From: a virus
Direction: 5' to 3' (one strand)
Length of the DNA stretch: 64,000 nt
Virus record (IMG/VR): IMGVR_UViG_3300032334_000335
Span: 1-64,000 of that record
Below are positions 1 to 8,192 of the stretch, piece by piece (the first letter of the stretch is position 1; each line of letters starts with the position of its first letter). The notes below the pieces were generated by a model, which saw only the letters and a list, made by a program, of their open reading frames with translations, was not told the DNA's origin and did not search any database. Position numbers and translations under genes: made by a program.

Positions 1-414
1 ACACAATGGAATCCACTAACACTACAAGGTGCTGGTTTATTCCACATCGCAATGGGTGCAGTTCTTGGTATTGCGGCATTTGGTCGTACACAAGAAAAAC
101 TTAACGGAGCAAATAATGGCGGAGCACAAGTACCATCAAGCGGCTTTACAGCACCTAGCACACCTTCAACAGGATTCGGTGCCGCACCAGGGGGCTTCGG
201 TGCTCCAACAACAGGCAGTTTCGGAGGCGGCTTTGGAAGCGCACCTGCAACAGCAGCGCCATCAGCAACAGGCTTTGGTAGTAGTACAGGATTTGGAGCG
301 GCAACGCCTGCACCAAGTACAGCAGTTAACCCAACACCAAGCTGGGGAACAACACCGATAGCATCAAGCAGTGGTAAACTAGGCCCTGCGCCACAACAAG
401 ACCCAGTCTTATAA
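1..414 (+). CDS. FG/Pro/Ser-rich hypothetical protein, 5'-truncated
   Basis: The frame is open from the left edge of the window to a TAA at 412-414, so the gene probably starts outside the window; an internal ATG at 52 would give 120 aa. The visible N-terminal part has a hydrophobic stretch (LFHIAMGAVLGIAAFG) that could be a membrane or buried helix. The rest is low-complexity Gly, Ala, Thr, Pro and Ser with repeated GFG, GFGA and GFGS units, reminiscent of FG-repeat disordered proteins. No enzymatic motif is visible. It is followed after 12 bases by a secreted small protein on the same strand. Function not recognised. Confidence 0.6.
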   Translation, partial: TQWNPLTLQGAGLFHIAMGAVLGIAAFGRTQEKLNGANNGGAQVPSSGFTAPSTPSTGFGAAPGGFGAPTTGSFGGGFGSAPATAAPSATGFGSSTGFGAATPAPSTAVNPTPSWGTTPIASSSGKLGPAPQQDPVL

Positions 415-426
415 GGAAAATATATC

Positions 427-642
427 ATGAAAAAACTATTAGCACTTTTGGTTATGGCAGCATTAGTAACTCCGGTTATGGCTGCTGAAGAAGGCACAAC
501 TAAAAAAGTATGTTTAGACGTTCAAGGCAAAGACGGTAAACCAGTTATCGATCCAAAAACTAAAAAGCCAAAACAAGATTGCAAGACTGTAAAAGTACAT
601 AAAAAACACGAAGGCACAGCGATTCCTGAAAAGAAAAAATAA
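427..642 (+). CDS. small secreted basic protein with signal peptide
   Basis: 71 aa. Residues 1-19 form a textbook Sec signal peptide: MKK, then a hydrophobic core, then an AxA-type site (VMAAEE). The mature part is about 50 residues, rich in Lys, with two cysteines (VCLDV and QDCKT) that could form one disulfide in the periplasm. There is no lipobox Cys at the cleavage site. An AAGGAAA ribosome-binding site lies just upstream. A rho-independent terminator follows the stop codon, so this is the last gene of its transcription unit. Function unknown. Confidence 0.7.
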   Translation: MKKLLALLVMAALVTPVMAAEEGTTKKVCLDVQGKDGKPVIDPKTKKPKQDCKTVKVHKKHEGTAIPEKKK

Positions 643-667
643 TCACTCAGTAAATCTTTATTAAATA

Positions 668-696
668 ATAGGACTGCTTGACAGTCCTATTTTTTT
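668..696 (+). terminator. rho-independent terminator overlapping the next promoter
   Basis: A perfect 9-bp stem (ATAGGACTG at 668-676 with CAGTCCTAT at 682-690), a 5-base loop (CTTGA) and a run of six T at 691-696. The loop and the start of the 3' arm also form the -35 box of the following promoter. Confidence 0.9.
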
Positions 697-706
697 CGTA
701 TATTAT
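678..706 (+). promoter_or_regulatory. sigma-70 promoter for the dnaJ-def-clpA unit
   Basis: TTGACA at 678-683 is a perfect -35 box, followed after exactly 17 bases by TATTAT at 701-706. The expected start is near 713, only about 3 bases before the ATG at 716, so the transcript would be almost leaderless. The -35 box sits inside the preceding terminator hairpin and the T-tract of the terminator forms the spacer. Confidence 0.75.
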
Positions 707-715
707 AAAGAGACT

Positions 716-1558
716 ATGGATTATTATCAAACACTAGGTTTACGTAGAGGCGCATCAGACGCCGACATTAAAAAAGCCTATCGCAGCATGGCGATGAAGC
801 ATCATCCTGACCGCGGTGGGGACGAGAAGAAATTTAAAGAGATTTCTCAAGCCTATGATTTCTTAAGCGACCCAGAAAAGAAACGTATGATTGATGCTGG
901 TATGGACCCAAATCAGCAACAAGGCGGTTTCCATCATGGTGGCGGCAACCCATTCGAATTCCATTTTAATACTGGGAATATGGACGACATATTCAGCCAG
1001 TTCGGCTTCGGAGGATTTGGCCAACGTCCTATGAGAAAAAATAGGCATCTTAACATTACTATAGAACTATCGCTAGAAGAAGTACTCACAGGTAAAGAGT
1101 TAAATGCAGAACTTTCTGTCCCAGGAGGACAAAAGAAAATGATTAACATTTCAGTACCTGCTGGTATTGAAACTGGGCAACAGATTAGATATCAAGGCAT
1201 GGGCGACCATTCAATGCCAGACATTCCGCCAGGAGACTTATTGGTTAATGTTATTGTACAACATCATCCGCAGTTTCATAGAGAAGGTGATTCATTGATA
1301 TATGAACATCCTATTTCTGTATGGGATGCAATGATCGGAAGTAATATTAACATAACAACGTTAGATAATAAGAATCTAAATGTTATGGTTCCTCCAGGAA
1401 CACAACCGGATACAGTATTAGGATGCAAAGGTGAAGGTCTTCCTAATATGCGTACCAAAGTTCGTGGCAATCTTTTAATCAGATTAAAAGTTCAGATTCC
1501 TAGATCGCTTACTCCTAATCAACATGCAATGATAAGACAAATAAAAGATGGATTTTAA
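716..1558 (+). CDS. DnaJ/CbpA-like J-domain co-chaperone
   Basis: 280 aa. The N-terminal J domain (about residues 1-65) carries the HPD signature at 30-32, which stimulates Hsp70/DnaK ATPase. A Gly/Phe-rich linker (about 70-105) follows, then two C-terminal beta-domains for substrate binding. The Cys-rich zinc finger of class-A DnaJ is absent, so this is the CbpA-like class B form. It probably recruits host DnaK to phage proteins. It is the first gene of a unit with peptide deformylase, whose start overlaps its end by 11 bases, and a ClpA-like unfoldase. It is driven by a perfect TTGACA-17-TATTAT promoter placed nearly at the start codon. Confidence 0.88.
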   Translation: MDYYQTLGLRRGASDADIKKAYRSMAMKHHPDRGGDEKKFKEISQAYDFLSDPEKKRMIDAGMDPNQQQGGFHHGGGNPFEFHFNTGNMDDIFSQFGFGGFGQRPMRKNRHLNITIELSLEEVLTGKELNAELSVPGGQKKMINISVPAGIETGQQIRYQGMGDHSMPDIPPGDLLVNVIVQHHPQFHREGDSLIYEHPISVWDAMIGSNINITTLDNKNLNVMVPPGTQPDTVLGCKGEGLPNMRTKVRGNLLIRLKVQIPRSLTPNQHAMIRQIKDGF

Positions 1559-2042
1559 ACTAGGCCCTCACGAAAGTCTAACAGAAGTTAGCACTCCTTG
1601 GAACTTTGAAACTGACGGCGATGCTGTTCAACTAGAACAACAAATGATCGATTTCATGAAAGCGAATCATGGAATCGGTCTTGCCGCAAACCAAATAGGC
1701 ATTCTGAAAAGAGTGTTTGTTATGGGCAGTGAAAACATTGAAGGATTCCCGAAACCTTTTGCTGTCTTTAACCCTGTTATTAAAGAAGCAAGTAAAGAAC
1801 TGATCTTAGATCAAGAAGGATGCCTAAGCTATCCTGATCTGTTTCTAAAAGTCAAACGTCCAGAGTGGATTGTTGCTGAATATCAAGACAGTCAGGGAAA
1901 TGTTAACGAAATTAAGATAGATGGATATCTAAGCAAATGCTTTCAACACGAATACGATCACCTGAATGGCATATGTTTTGTTGACAGGGTATCACGTATG
2001 AAGTTACAATTAGCTATGCAGAAACTAAGGAAAAAGAAATAA
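1548..2042 (+). CDS. def: peptide deformylase
   Basis: 164 aa. All three deformylase signatures are intact: GIGLAANQ at 42-49, EGCLSYP at 90-96 with the metal-ligand Cys92, and HEYDH at 134-138 with two metal-ligand His and the catalytic Glu135. It should remove the N-formyl group from nascent proteins in the cytoplasm. The length is close to bacterial Def, with a short C-terminus as in other phage deformylases. The start overlaps the end of the J-domain gene by 11 bases, suggesting translational coupling, and the next gene begins 1 base after its stop. Phage deformylases are known in marine T4-like phages; here it sits with protein quality-control genes. Confidence 0.93.
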   Translation: MDFKLGPHESLTEVSTPWNFETDGDAVQLEQQMIDFMKANHGIGLAANQIGILKRVFVMGSENIEGFPKPFAVFNPVIKEASKELILDQEGCLSYPDLFLKVKRPEWIVAEYQDSQGNVNEIKIDGYLSKCFQHEYDHLNGICFVDRVSRMKLQLAMQKLRKKK

Positions 2043-2043
2043 T

Positions 2044-4386
2044 ATGATTGAACCAAGTCAAAGTCTCCAAACTATTTTTGAAAATTCAGTGTCAGTCGCT
2101 AAGAAACTCGGTCACGAGTATATTACCATAGAACATATAGTTTTTGGTATTATGAATGACCCAGAATCTTTTGCAATGATCGAAGGGTTTGGTGCCGATG
2201 CTAACTTTATCAAAACAAATCTAGATCATTATCTAAAAAATAATCTCAATGATATTAAGACCCTAGATCCTAATAATAGACCACGTAAAACAAACAGTGT
2301 TGAACGTGTGCTTAATCGATGCTTTACACAGGTATTGTTTAGCGGTCGTCAAAAGATGGAAGTATCTGATGTAATCATTAGTGTACTATCAGAAAAGAAT
2401 AGCTTTGGTTTTTACTTCCTACAAAAGGGCGGAGTTACTAAAGAAAAGTTTGTACAGTATTTTCAAGAACACCTTGTAGTTGAAGATGAAGAGGAACAAG
2501 AAACCAGAGTGATTAATCCTTCACAAGCAGACAAGATACTTAATCAGTTCTGTACTAATCTCAGTTTAAAAGCAAAACAGAAACTCATCGATCCAGTTAT
2601 CGGTCGTGATGAAGAACTTGAAAAAATACAACTTGTACTGGCTCGACGCAACAAGTGCAACGTGCTTATGGTAGGTGACCCAGGTGTAGGTAAAACTGCT
2701 ATCGCAGAAGGTCTCGCTAGAAAAATCTTTGAAGGTAAGGTTCCTAAGTTTATCAAAGATCACCAAGTGTATACTTTAGATATTTCAGCGTTACTTGCTG
2801 GCAGTAAGTATAGAGGTGACTTCGAAGAACGTGTCAAGGCTGTGTTGACTGCACTAGAACGCAAAGGTAAAATCATTTTGTTTATCGACGAAGCACACAT
2901 GATGCAGGGTGCAGGTGCTGCAAATCAAAGCAGCAACGACATGAGCAATATGATTAAACCTATCCTTACTAAGGGCGTGATTAAACTTATTGCATCAACT
3001 ACTTGGGAAGAATATCGCAAGCACTTTGAAAAGGATCGTGCGCTGATGCGTCGATTCCAACGCATCACTGTTGACGAACCAAGTCCAGAGATGACAGTTA
3101 AAATCCTTAAAGGTATTAAGAAGTATTACGAAAAACATCACAACGTTAGAATCTCTGATGCAGCTATCGATCAAGCAGTTAAACTTTCTGTCAAGTATAT
3201 GACAGATAAGAAGCTGCCAGATAAAGCCATCGACATCTTAGATTGTGCGGCCGCTCGATACAAGATCAAAGATGATCCGGAAACTGAAGGCGTAGAACAA
3301 ATAGTAGATATTGAGCAAGTTACATACGAACTTAGCAAAATGATTAACATGCCTTTAGAAACTGTGGCACAGAAAGAAAGCAAGAATCTTGCAGACTTAG
3401 AACAAGGCATGAAAGGTTCAGTCTACGGGCAAGACGGTGCTGTTAATACATTGCTTGATAAAATCTTTGTAGCACAAGCAGGAATGAAATCACCTAACAA
3501 ACCTATCGGGTCATTTTTACTACTTGGACCAACTGGTACAGGTAAAACAGAAACTGCTAAAACACTTGCAGACAAGATGGGAATGTCGTTGGTACGATTT
3601 GATATGGGTGAATACCAAGAGAAGCACTCTGTGGCACGATTGATCGGTGCTCCTCCTGGTTATGTTGGCTATGAAGATAATGCTGGTCAACTAATCACTA
3701 AGTTGCAGGAAACTCCAAATGCGATTTTGTTATTAGACGAAGTTGAAAAAGCACATCCAGATGTTATGAATATTTTGTTAGCATTCATGGATAATGGCTT
3801 TATCACTGGTTCGAATGGAAAACAAGCAGACGGTCGCAACACTATCTTGCTTATGACATCAAATCTAGGTGCTCGTGATAACGAAAACAATACTATTGGG
3901 TTTGGCGATCTTGGCAAAGACGGTGAAGATGACAAAGCAGTTAAGAAGTTCTTTGCTCCCGAGTTCCGTAATCGTTTAGATGCTATTATCAAGTTCACTA
4001 GCCTTAGCAGTGAAGTTGTATTGCAGATTGTTAAGAAGTTTGTCAGCGAACTCAACGGACAAATGAAAGACAAAGGAATCGAAATTGTTTTAGACAGCAA
4101 AGCAACGAAATGGTTAGCAGCAAAAGGCTATGACAAGAAGATGGGTGCTAGACCTTTATCTAGAGTTATTGATAACGAAGTTAAATCTCCGTTAAGTCGA
4201 CGTATCCTGTTCGGAGATCTAGTAGACGGCGGTCGTGTAAACATCACAGTTGAAGATGACAAACTGGTATTTACAGTCACTGAACTTCCTAAACCTCTAA
4301 CTAAAGAAGAAAAGAAAGCACTAAAGAGAGCGATGATTGAAAAGGAGTTAGCTGATGCAATTATCGAAGACCAAGATAACCAGTAG
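2044..4386 (+). CDS. ClpA-like AAA+ unfoldase
   Basis: 780 aa, close to bacterial ClpA (about 758). An N-terminal Clp-N repeat domain is followed by two AAA+ modules. D1 has Walker A GDPGVGKT (211-218) and Walker B FIDEAHMM. D2 has Walker A GPTGTGKT (495-502), Walker B LLLDEVEKAHPD and sensor residues in APEFRNRLD. No long ClpB-type middle coiled coil is seen, so this is ClpA/ClpC type rather than a disaggregase. An IGF tripeptide in D2 (ENNTIGFGD) matches the loop that docks on ClpP. No ClpP gene is in the window, so it would have to use host ClpP or act alone. It lies in an operon with the J-domain protein and deformylase. Confidence 0.92.
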   Translation: MIEPSQSLQTIFENSVSVAKKLGHEYITIEHIVFGIMNDPESFAMIEGFGADANFIKTNLDHYLKNNLNDIKTLDPNNRPRKTNSVERVLNRCFTQVLFSGRQKMEVSDVIISVLSEKNSFGFYFLQKGGVTKEKFVQYFQEHLVVEDEEEQETRVINPSQADKILNQFCTNLSLKAKQKLIDPVIGRDEELEKIQLVLARRNKCNVLMVGDPGVGKTAIAEGLARKIFEGKVPKFIKDHQVYTLDISALLAGSKYRGDFEERVKAVLTALERKGKIILFIDEAHMMQGAGAANQSSNDMSNMIKPILTKGVIKLIASTTWEEYRKHFEKDRALMRRFQRITVDEPSPEMTVKILKGIKKYYEKHHNVRISDAAIDQAVKLSVKYMTDKKLPDKAIDILDCAAARYKIKDDPETEGVEQIVDIEQVTYELSKMINMPLETVAQKESKNLADLEQGMKGSVYGQDGAVNTLLDKIFVAQAGMKSPNKPIGSFLLLGPTGTGKTETAKTLADKMGMSLVRFDMGEYQEKHSVARLIGAPPGYVGYEDNAGQLITKLQETPNAILLLDEVEKAHPDVMNILLAFMDNGFITGSNGKQADGRNTILLMTSNLGARDNENNTIGFGDLGKDGEDDKAVKKFFAPEFRNRLDAIIKFTSLSSEVVLQIVKKFVSELNGQMKDKGIEIVLDSKATKWLAAKGYDKKMGARPLSRVIDNEVKSPLSRRILFGDLVDGGRVNITVEDDKLVFTVTELPKPLTKEEKKALKRAMIEKELADAIIEDQDNQ

Positions 4387-5026
4387 AAAGTTCTACAATA
4401 AATGGTTGTATAAAGTTTCTCTAAAAATGCCAGGAATGGCAGTATTTCGAAACAAAACTCTGGATGATGTTGAGCAATACTGCTTGATAGTCACTCCGGA
4501 GACTAAAGAAAGGTCTTATTCATTAGCTGCCAAAGTCTACGCTAATAAAGAATATCTCTTAGAGATGGTTAGATTCCTAAAGACGTATGACGAATCTATC
4601 TGGTCAAAGCGTATAGAAACAGATACTGTTGATCTTTATACCAATGATAAAGAGTTTTACGATGCTGTTTCTATAAAGTTTGACAACATGCTGGTTCATA
4701 GATTTGAGCCATCTGGTGAAACAATAGATTCTCATACTATTGTAGGAAAGAAACTGCCGCATAACAAATATCAGTTTAGAGTTTATCTACTGCCTCATAA
4801 AATGGCACACGACAAATCAACTAAGCAACAATACATTAACTGGATTAAAAAGCAAGGTGACAAGATTACCTGCACTCCTGCTGTAGAAAGTTGGTTTCTA
4901 ACTACAGACTGGAACTGGGACCGTAGATATGTACTAGTCGAAGATGAACAAACCCTGTTAATGCTTAAACTACGTAATGCTGAAGTTGTAGGTCGTATTT
5001 ACAAATATGTAGTTTCCGATAAATAA
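4355..5026 (+). CDS. hypothetical protein
   Basis: 223 aa, not recognised. The start overlaps the end of the ClpA-like gene by 32 bases but is well supported by a strong AAGGAG at 4343-4348 with 6-base spacing. The composition is soluble alpha/beta, with several Trp and Tyr residues (SWFLTTDWNWDRRY near residue 180). No catalytic motif, signal peptide or membrane segment is visible. It ends 3 bases before the next gene, within the GATAAATA candidate late promoter. Being coupled to the unfoldase, it may be an adaptor or simply part of the same operon; that is inference. Confidence 0.65.
   Translation: MQLSKTKITSRKFYNKWLYKVSLKMPGMAVFRNKTLDDVEQYCLIVTPETKERSYSLAAKVYANKEYLLEMVRFLKTYDESIWSKRIETDTVDLYTNDKEFYDAVSIKFDNMLVHRFEPSGETIDSHTIVGKKLPHNKYQFRVYLLPHKMAHDKSTKQQYINWIKKQGDKITCTPAVESWFLTTDWNWDRRYVLVEDEQTLLMLKLRNAEVVGRIYKYVVSDK
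5018..5025 (+). promoter_or_regulatory. candidate late promoter GATAAATA, 4 bases before ATG
   Basis: GATAAATA followed by ACAG and the ATG at 5030. It matches seven of eight positions of the T4 late consensus TATAAATA. The TAA inside the octamer is also the stop codon of the preceding gene. With T4 spacing the transcript would start within a base of the ATG. Confidence 0.55.
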
Positions 5027-5029
5027 CAG

Positions 5030-5383
5030 ATGTCCACTGAAATCCTAACTCTACTATCAAACATCACTACAGAATCAGCTGATGCTAACTTCACTTATGG
5101 TGCAAAATGCAAAGGTGCTGGCTATCAAAAGGGCGGAGATGGCGTACATACTGCCGTTTACGTATTCAATAATTTTAAAGGAACTGTTAAAATACAGGCT
5201 ACTTTAGAACTTTATCCTGGTGATAACGATTGGTTTGATGTTACAGGAACAGAACTTGGCGGAGACAGTACAGTTATTAATGCTGCTACCCTTTCTCGCA
5301 CGTTTGTAGGCAAGTTTGTGTGGATTCGTGCTGCATATAATCTACAAAACGGTACAATCACCGAAATCCGTTATAATTACTAA
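5030..5383 (+). CDS. hypothetical, possible virion beta-structure protein
   Basis: 117 aa. The sequence is Thr, Gly and Val rich with alternating hydrophobic residues typical of a beta-sandwich (for example KGTVKIQATLELYPG and KFVWIRAAYNLQNG). It resembles small beta-rich proteins attached to phage virions, but no named family is recognised. The candidate late promoter directly before the ATG suggests late expression, which fits a structural role. No Shine-Dalgarno is visible because the promoter occupies that position. No signal peptide or cysteine pair that would suggest export. Confidence 0.65.
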   Translation: MSTEILTLLSNITTESADANFTYGAKCKGAGYQKGGDGVHTAVYVFNNFKGTVKIQATLELYPGDNDWFDVTGTELGGDSTVINAATLSRTFVGKFVWIRAAYNLQNGTITEIRYNY

Positions 5384-5395
5384 CCAGCACTAAAC

Positions 5396-5403
5396 GATAA
5401 ATA
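5396..5403 (+). promoter_or_regulatory. candidate late promoter GATAAATA
   Basis: GATAAATA, then TAGT, then an ATG at 5408. The predicted start falls on that ATG, so translation more likely begins at the second in-frame ATG (5429), which has AGGAA upstream. Confidence 0.55.
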
Positions 5404-5428
5404 TAGTATGACTTCTCAGGAACATACT

Positions 5429-5683
5429 ATGCGTGACATTTTATCAAAACTCGATGCTATCGTTAGCGAAACAGCACTAAACCCTAAAGATCCTAAAGGC
5501 GATTACGAAGCCAAATCTAAGGCTCTGCAAGATCTAGAGATGGATCCAGAAAGCAAAGATCCTGAGATCAGCAAGGCTATTATTCAACGTAAAGCCGATC
5601 TTGAAAAAGAAGCCAAAGCCGCAGGCATTAAAGAAAGCCTAGCACGTTGGCAAGAACGCTACAAAGCTAGCAGGGGCAAGTAA
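5429..5683 (+). CDS. small head-block protein with capsid-targeting-like leader
   Basis: 84 aa from the ATG at 5429. I chose this start because AGGAA lies 6 bases upstream, whereas the ATG at 5408 coincides with the predicted late transcription start. The leader MRDILSKLDAIVSE ends in a V-S-E motif followed by Thr, resembling the hydrophobic-x-Glu sites cut by T4 gp21 prohead protease. The rest is highly charged and helical (Lys, Glu, Asp and Ala rich), with no enzymatic motif. Its stop overlaps the next start (TAATG). An internal head protein is inferred from the leader and the neighbours. Confidence 0.6.
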   Translation: MRDILSKLDAIVSETALNPKDPKGDYEAKSKALQDLEMDPESKDPEISKAIIQRKADLEKEAKAAGIKESLARWQERYKASRGK

Positions 5684-6024
5684 TGTTACTAAAAGAGATG
5701 TTTTCGCCTATCGGAGCGCCTAAGGATGATCAATCTGAAATAGATTGGTTAGGTGATCTCAAGTTCTACATTGACAACAACGATGATATGCTAGACAAGC
5801 ATTTCTTCCCTGCTATCGAAAAACATAAAAAATATCATAAGCATCCAGAAGTATATAAGTTGTATATCAAACCCATTGAAAGAATGGCAGAATGCTACTG
5901 TGAAGAGTTTGATGTTGAGAATAAAGAAGAAAAGTTTCCTAAAGACAAGCTAATCGAACTGGCAAAAAGTATAGCCGATGAGCAAGATAGACATATAGAA
6001 CGCGGCGACTATGAAACTAAATGA
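5683..6024 (+). CDS. hypothetical head-block protein
   Basis: 113 aa, translationally coupled to the gene before it (TAATG) and overlapping the next by 14 bases. It begins MLLKEMFSPIG, similar in feel to the leaders of its neighbours but lacking a clear Glu cleavage site. The remainder is acidic and helical, with a CYCEEF patch near residue 72 and an HKKYHKH cluster near residue 48 that might bind a metal. Not recognised as an enzyme. Its location inside the late, leader-bearing block suggests a virion or packaging-related protein. Confidence 0.6.
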   Translation: MLLKEMFSPIGAPKDDQSEIDWLGDLKFYIDNNDDMLDKHFFPAIEKHKKYHKHPEVYKLYIKPIERMAECYCEEFDVENKEEKFPKDKLIELAKSIADEQDRHIERGDYETK

Positions 6025-7204
6025 GCTTTTTGAATCAGAAGTAAAGCATATAGCATTCTGCTTTGGCAGAATGAATCCTCCTACGATTGGTCATCAGCAG
6101 GTTTTATCTACAGTATCTAGCGTAGGTGGAGATTATAAAATCTTTGTTAGCCAGACACAAGATAAAAAGAAAAATCCCCTAGACTATCCTACAAAGATTA
6201 AGTTTTTAAAATTAATGTTTCCAAAGTTTGCTGGCGCTATTGTTGAAGATTCAAGTTTAAACACTATTGGCAAAGTTTGTAGTCACTTATATGATCAGGG
6301 ATATAGACATATAACCCTAGTCGCTGGTAGCGATAGACTAGAAGATATGTTAAAATTAATCAAAGACTACAACGGCATCGAAGGCAAAGCTCACGGATTC
6401 TACAAGTTTGATACTATCGATGGTAAGAGCAGCGGAGATCGAGATCCGGATGCCGAAGGTATATCAGGTGTTAGTGCCAGCAATGCTAGAGCAGCAGCAG
6501 CTAATGGAAACTTAGAAGAGTTTAACAAAGCCACTGGTGCTGGGCAATATGCAGAAGAACTTTATAATGCTGTTCGTAAAGGTATGGGCATTAAAGATGT
6601 TCCTGCTAAAGAAGGCTTTATGAATTTTCTAAAGACTGAACCGCCTAAAAAGAAATGGAATCCAGCAACTGATTCTAGAGTAATCAGTAACAAGAAAGAT
6701 GACGATAACTGGATTAAGCTTCTATTAGACAAACATCGTAGAGGCATCGAACTTACAGATCGTGAATGGCATTCTATAGAGCAATGGAAACTGAAACGTG
6801 CGATGAAAGGTGAAGATGCTGCCGGAGTTGGTACTATTACAAAACAAAACACAACTAAAGATGTAAACAAAGGCACACTTCGTAAAATGATGAAAGCCTA
6901 TCATCTTGTAGACGATGTCAATGAAGCACCTATTGAATTAGATCGTGAAGATCCAATGAATCCTATGATTTATGGACACGATAAAGCAAACCCTGCTAAA
7001 CTGAAATATCGTATGCTACGTGCAGCAGGTCAACTAAAAGATCTAGCTAGCCGTGCTGAAAATGCCAGTCCCGGAGAGTGGCAGTTGATGGCTCGACAGT
7101 TTGAAGAATTAAAAATGAACATAGAACAGATTCGCCATGCTCTTGAAGAACTTTCAAAGATTAGAAGCAAAGGCGGAATCAAATCTAGAGGAATAACAGT
7201 ATGA
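6011..7204 (+). CDS. cytidylyltransferase-like (NMNAT/NadR type) protein with leader
   Basis: 397 aa. The leader MKLNELFE followed by Ser looks like a capsid-targeting sequence with a gp21-type site. A HIGH-superfamily nucleotidyltransferase domain follows, with GRMNPPTIGH at 19-28 and SASNAR at 155-160 standing in for the usual SxTxxR ATP-binding motif. Family members join a nucleotide to nicotinamide mononucleotide, cytidyl or similar acceptors; the substrate here is not determinable. Residues about 200-290 are charged and probably linker, and 300-397 form a helical coiled-coil-prone domain. If the leader works as in T4, this enzyme would be packaged in the capsid. It overlaps both neighbours by a few bases. 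Confidence 0.8.
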   Translation: MKLNELFESEVKHIAFCFGRMNPPTIGHQQVLSTVSSVGGDYKIFVSQTQDKKKNPLDYPTKIKFLKLMFPKFAGAIVEDSSLNTIGKVCSHLYDQGYRHITLVAGSDRLEDMLKLIKDYNGIEGKAHGFYKFDTIDGKSSGDRDPDAEGISGVSASNARAAAANGNLEEFNKATGAGQYAEELYNAVRKGMGIKDVPAKEGFMNFLKTEPPKKKWNPATDSRVISNKKDDDNWIKLLLDKHRRGIELTDREWHSIEQWKLKRAMKGEDAAGVGTITKQNTTKDVNKGTLRKMMKAYHLVDDVNEAPIELDREDPMNPMIYGHDKANPAKLKYRMLRAAGQLKDLASRAENASPGEWQLMARQFEELKMNIEQIRHALEELSKIRSKGGIKSRGITV

Positions 7205-7971
7205 AAGCAAAAGAATTTATCACAGGCGTTAAGCCTCGAAACTTTGTAGCCAAGAATGCCAAGACAGGTGGTGCAGGTGCTCATAAAGACAAAAAGAAAG
7301 CTGCTAAACAAGGTGATGTTAAACACAAGAAGCAAAGTGTAGAAGAAAGCGTTCAATGGCAAAATATGGATCCAAAGTCCGCTAGACGACTCCTTAGCGT
7401 TTACAGAGACCTATCATCTGATCTAGAACAACACGGTGATGAAGAACAAGCGAGTGCATTGTATAAAGAGCTAGCATCAACAGCAAGAGAAGAGGGTGTT
7501 CAAAGTGAATTTAGAAACCTATGTCATGCCGCTCAACACAGCGCACATATGGATTTTGATACTAACCCAGGACATTTTAAAAACTGGTTCCCCTATGTTG
7601 GTGAACTATTGGATCATGTTGCTGAGGAAGATGATGAGCCAGACTACGAAATGGAACCAGATGATAACACTGACGACAGCTATGCGTTAGCAAGTGCAGG
7701 TCACGGTAGCGATGAAGATTACGAAAGCATTAATATGGAACGTGTGCGAGATCCTGAAGATTGGGATGAAGGCAATACTGAGCCGCCAAATAACTTTGCT
7801 GTCTATATCAATGGTAAGAAATGGAAAGTATTTGCCGGACGTGGAACTTACGCCGACGATCAAAGAGAAAGACAACACTATCGCCAACTGCAAGACTGGG
7901 CTGCAAAGAAATCTGCATCAACAGGCAAGAAGTGGACTGTACACGTAACTGGTGAGGCACCTACAGCATAA
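7201..7971 (+). CDS. mosaic head-block protein with acidic centre
   Basis: 256 aa. It begins MKAKEFITGVKPRNF, similar to neighbouring leaders but without the Glu. A basic segment (GAHKDKKKAAKQGDVKHKK) follows, then a helical domain, a very acidic stretch near residues 140-160 (EEDDEPDYEMEPDD), and a C-terminal domain of about 60 residues with WKVF and KKWTVHVTGE that looks like a small alpha/beta fold. The basic-acidic mosaic without catalytic residues fits an internal head protein that contacts DNA, but that is inference. ATGA-type overlap with the gene before and a 1-base overlap with the gene after. Confidence 0.65.
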   Translation: MKAKEFITGVKPRNFVAKNAKTGGAGAHKDKKKAAKQGDVKHKKQSVEESVQWQNMDPKSARRLLSVYRDLSSDLEQHGDEEQASALYKELASTAREEGVQSEFRNLCHAAQHSAHMDFDTNPGHFKNWFPYVGELLDHVAEEDDEPDYEMEPDDNTDDSYALASAGHGSDEDYESINMERVRDPEDWDEGNTEPPNNFAVYINGKKWKVFAGRGTYADDQRERQHYRQLQDWAAKKSASTGKKWTVHVTGEAPTA

Positions 7972-8192
7972 TGGACGAACTAGCTGATATCAAACGCCTT
8001 GCAGGCATAACAGAGTTCAAAGGCCTGCAGCCGTATGGTGGCAGCAATATAAGTATTACTGGTATGACTAATCAAGAGCTAGAACGTAAGCATAATATTA
8101 AACCAGGAACTCCAGAATGGTTTCAGTTATGGTTTTCAAAGCCATACTTAACAGGTGAAAAGAAAATAGGTGACGACAAATGGTTGAGATAA
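7971..8192 (+). CDS. small protein with gp21-like site
   Basis: 73 aa. The N-terminus [15 protein letters not shown] followed by Phe carries an I-T-E motif like the T4 prohead-protease consensus. The remainder ([25 protein letters not shown]) is soluble and aromatic, without a known motif. It starts on the last base of the preceding stop codon and overlaps the Fe-S carrier gene by 13 bases. Likely a minor internal or structural protein, by position. Confidence 0.6.
   Translation: MDELADIKRLAGITEFKGLQPYGGSNISITGMTNQELERKHNIKPGTPEWFQLWFSKPYLTGEKKIGDDKWLR

Noticed and set aside
29-361. Gln/His-rich frame near the left edge
   Set aside because: It is the +1 shadow of the FG-rich frame; the Gly/Ala/Pro reading matches a continuous frame from the window edge to the stop at 414.
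3687-4100. Minus-strand frame of 137 codons inside the ClpA-like gene
   Set aside because: It lies opposite a well-conserved AAA+ domain, has no ribosome-binding site and a composition typical of antisense shadow.
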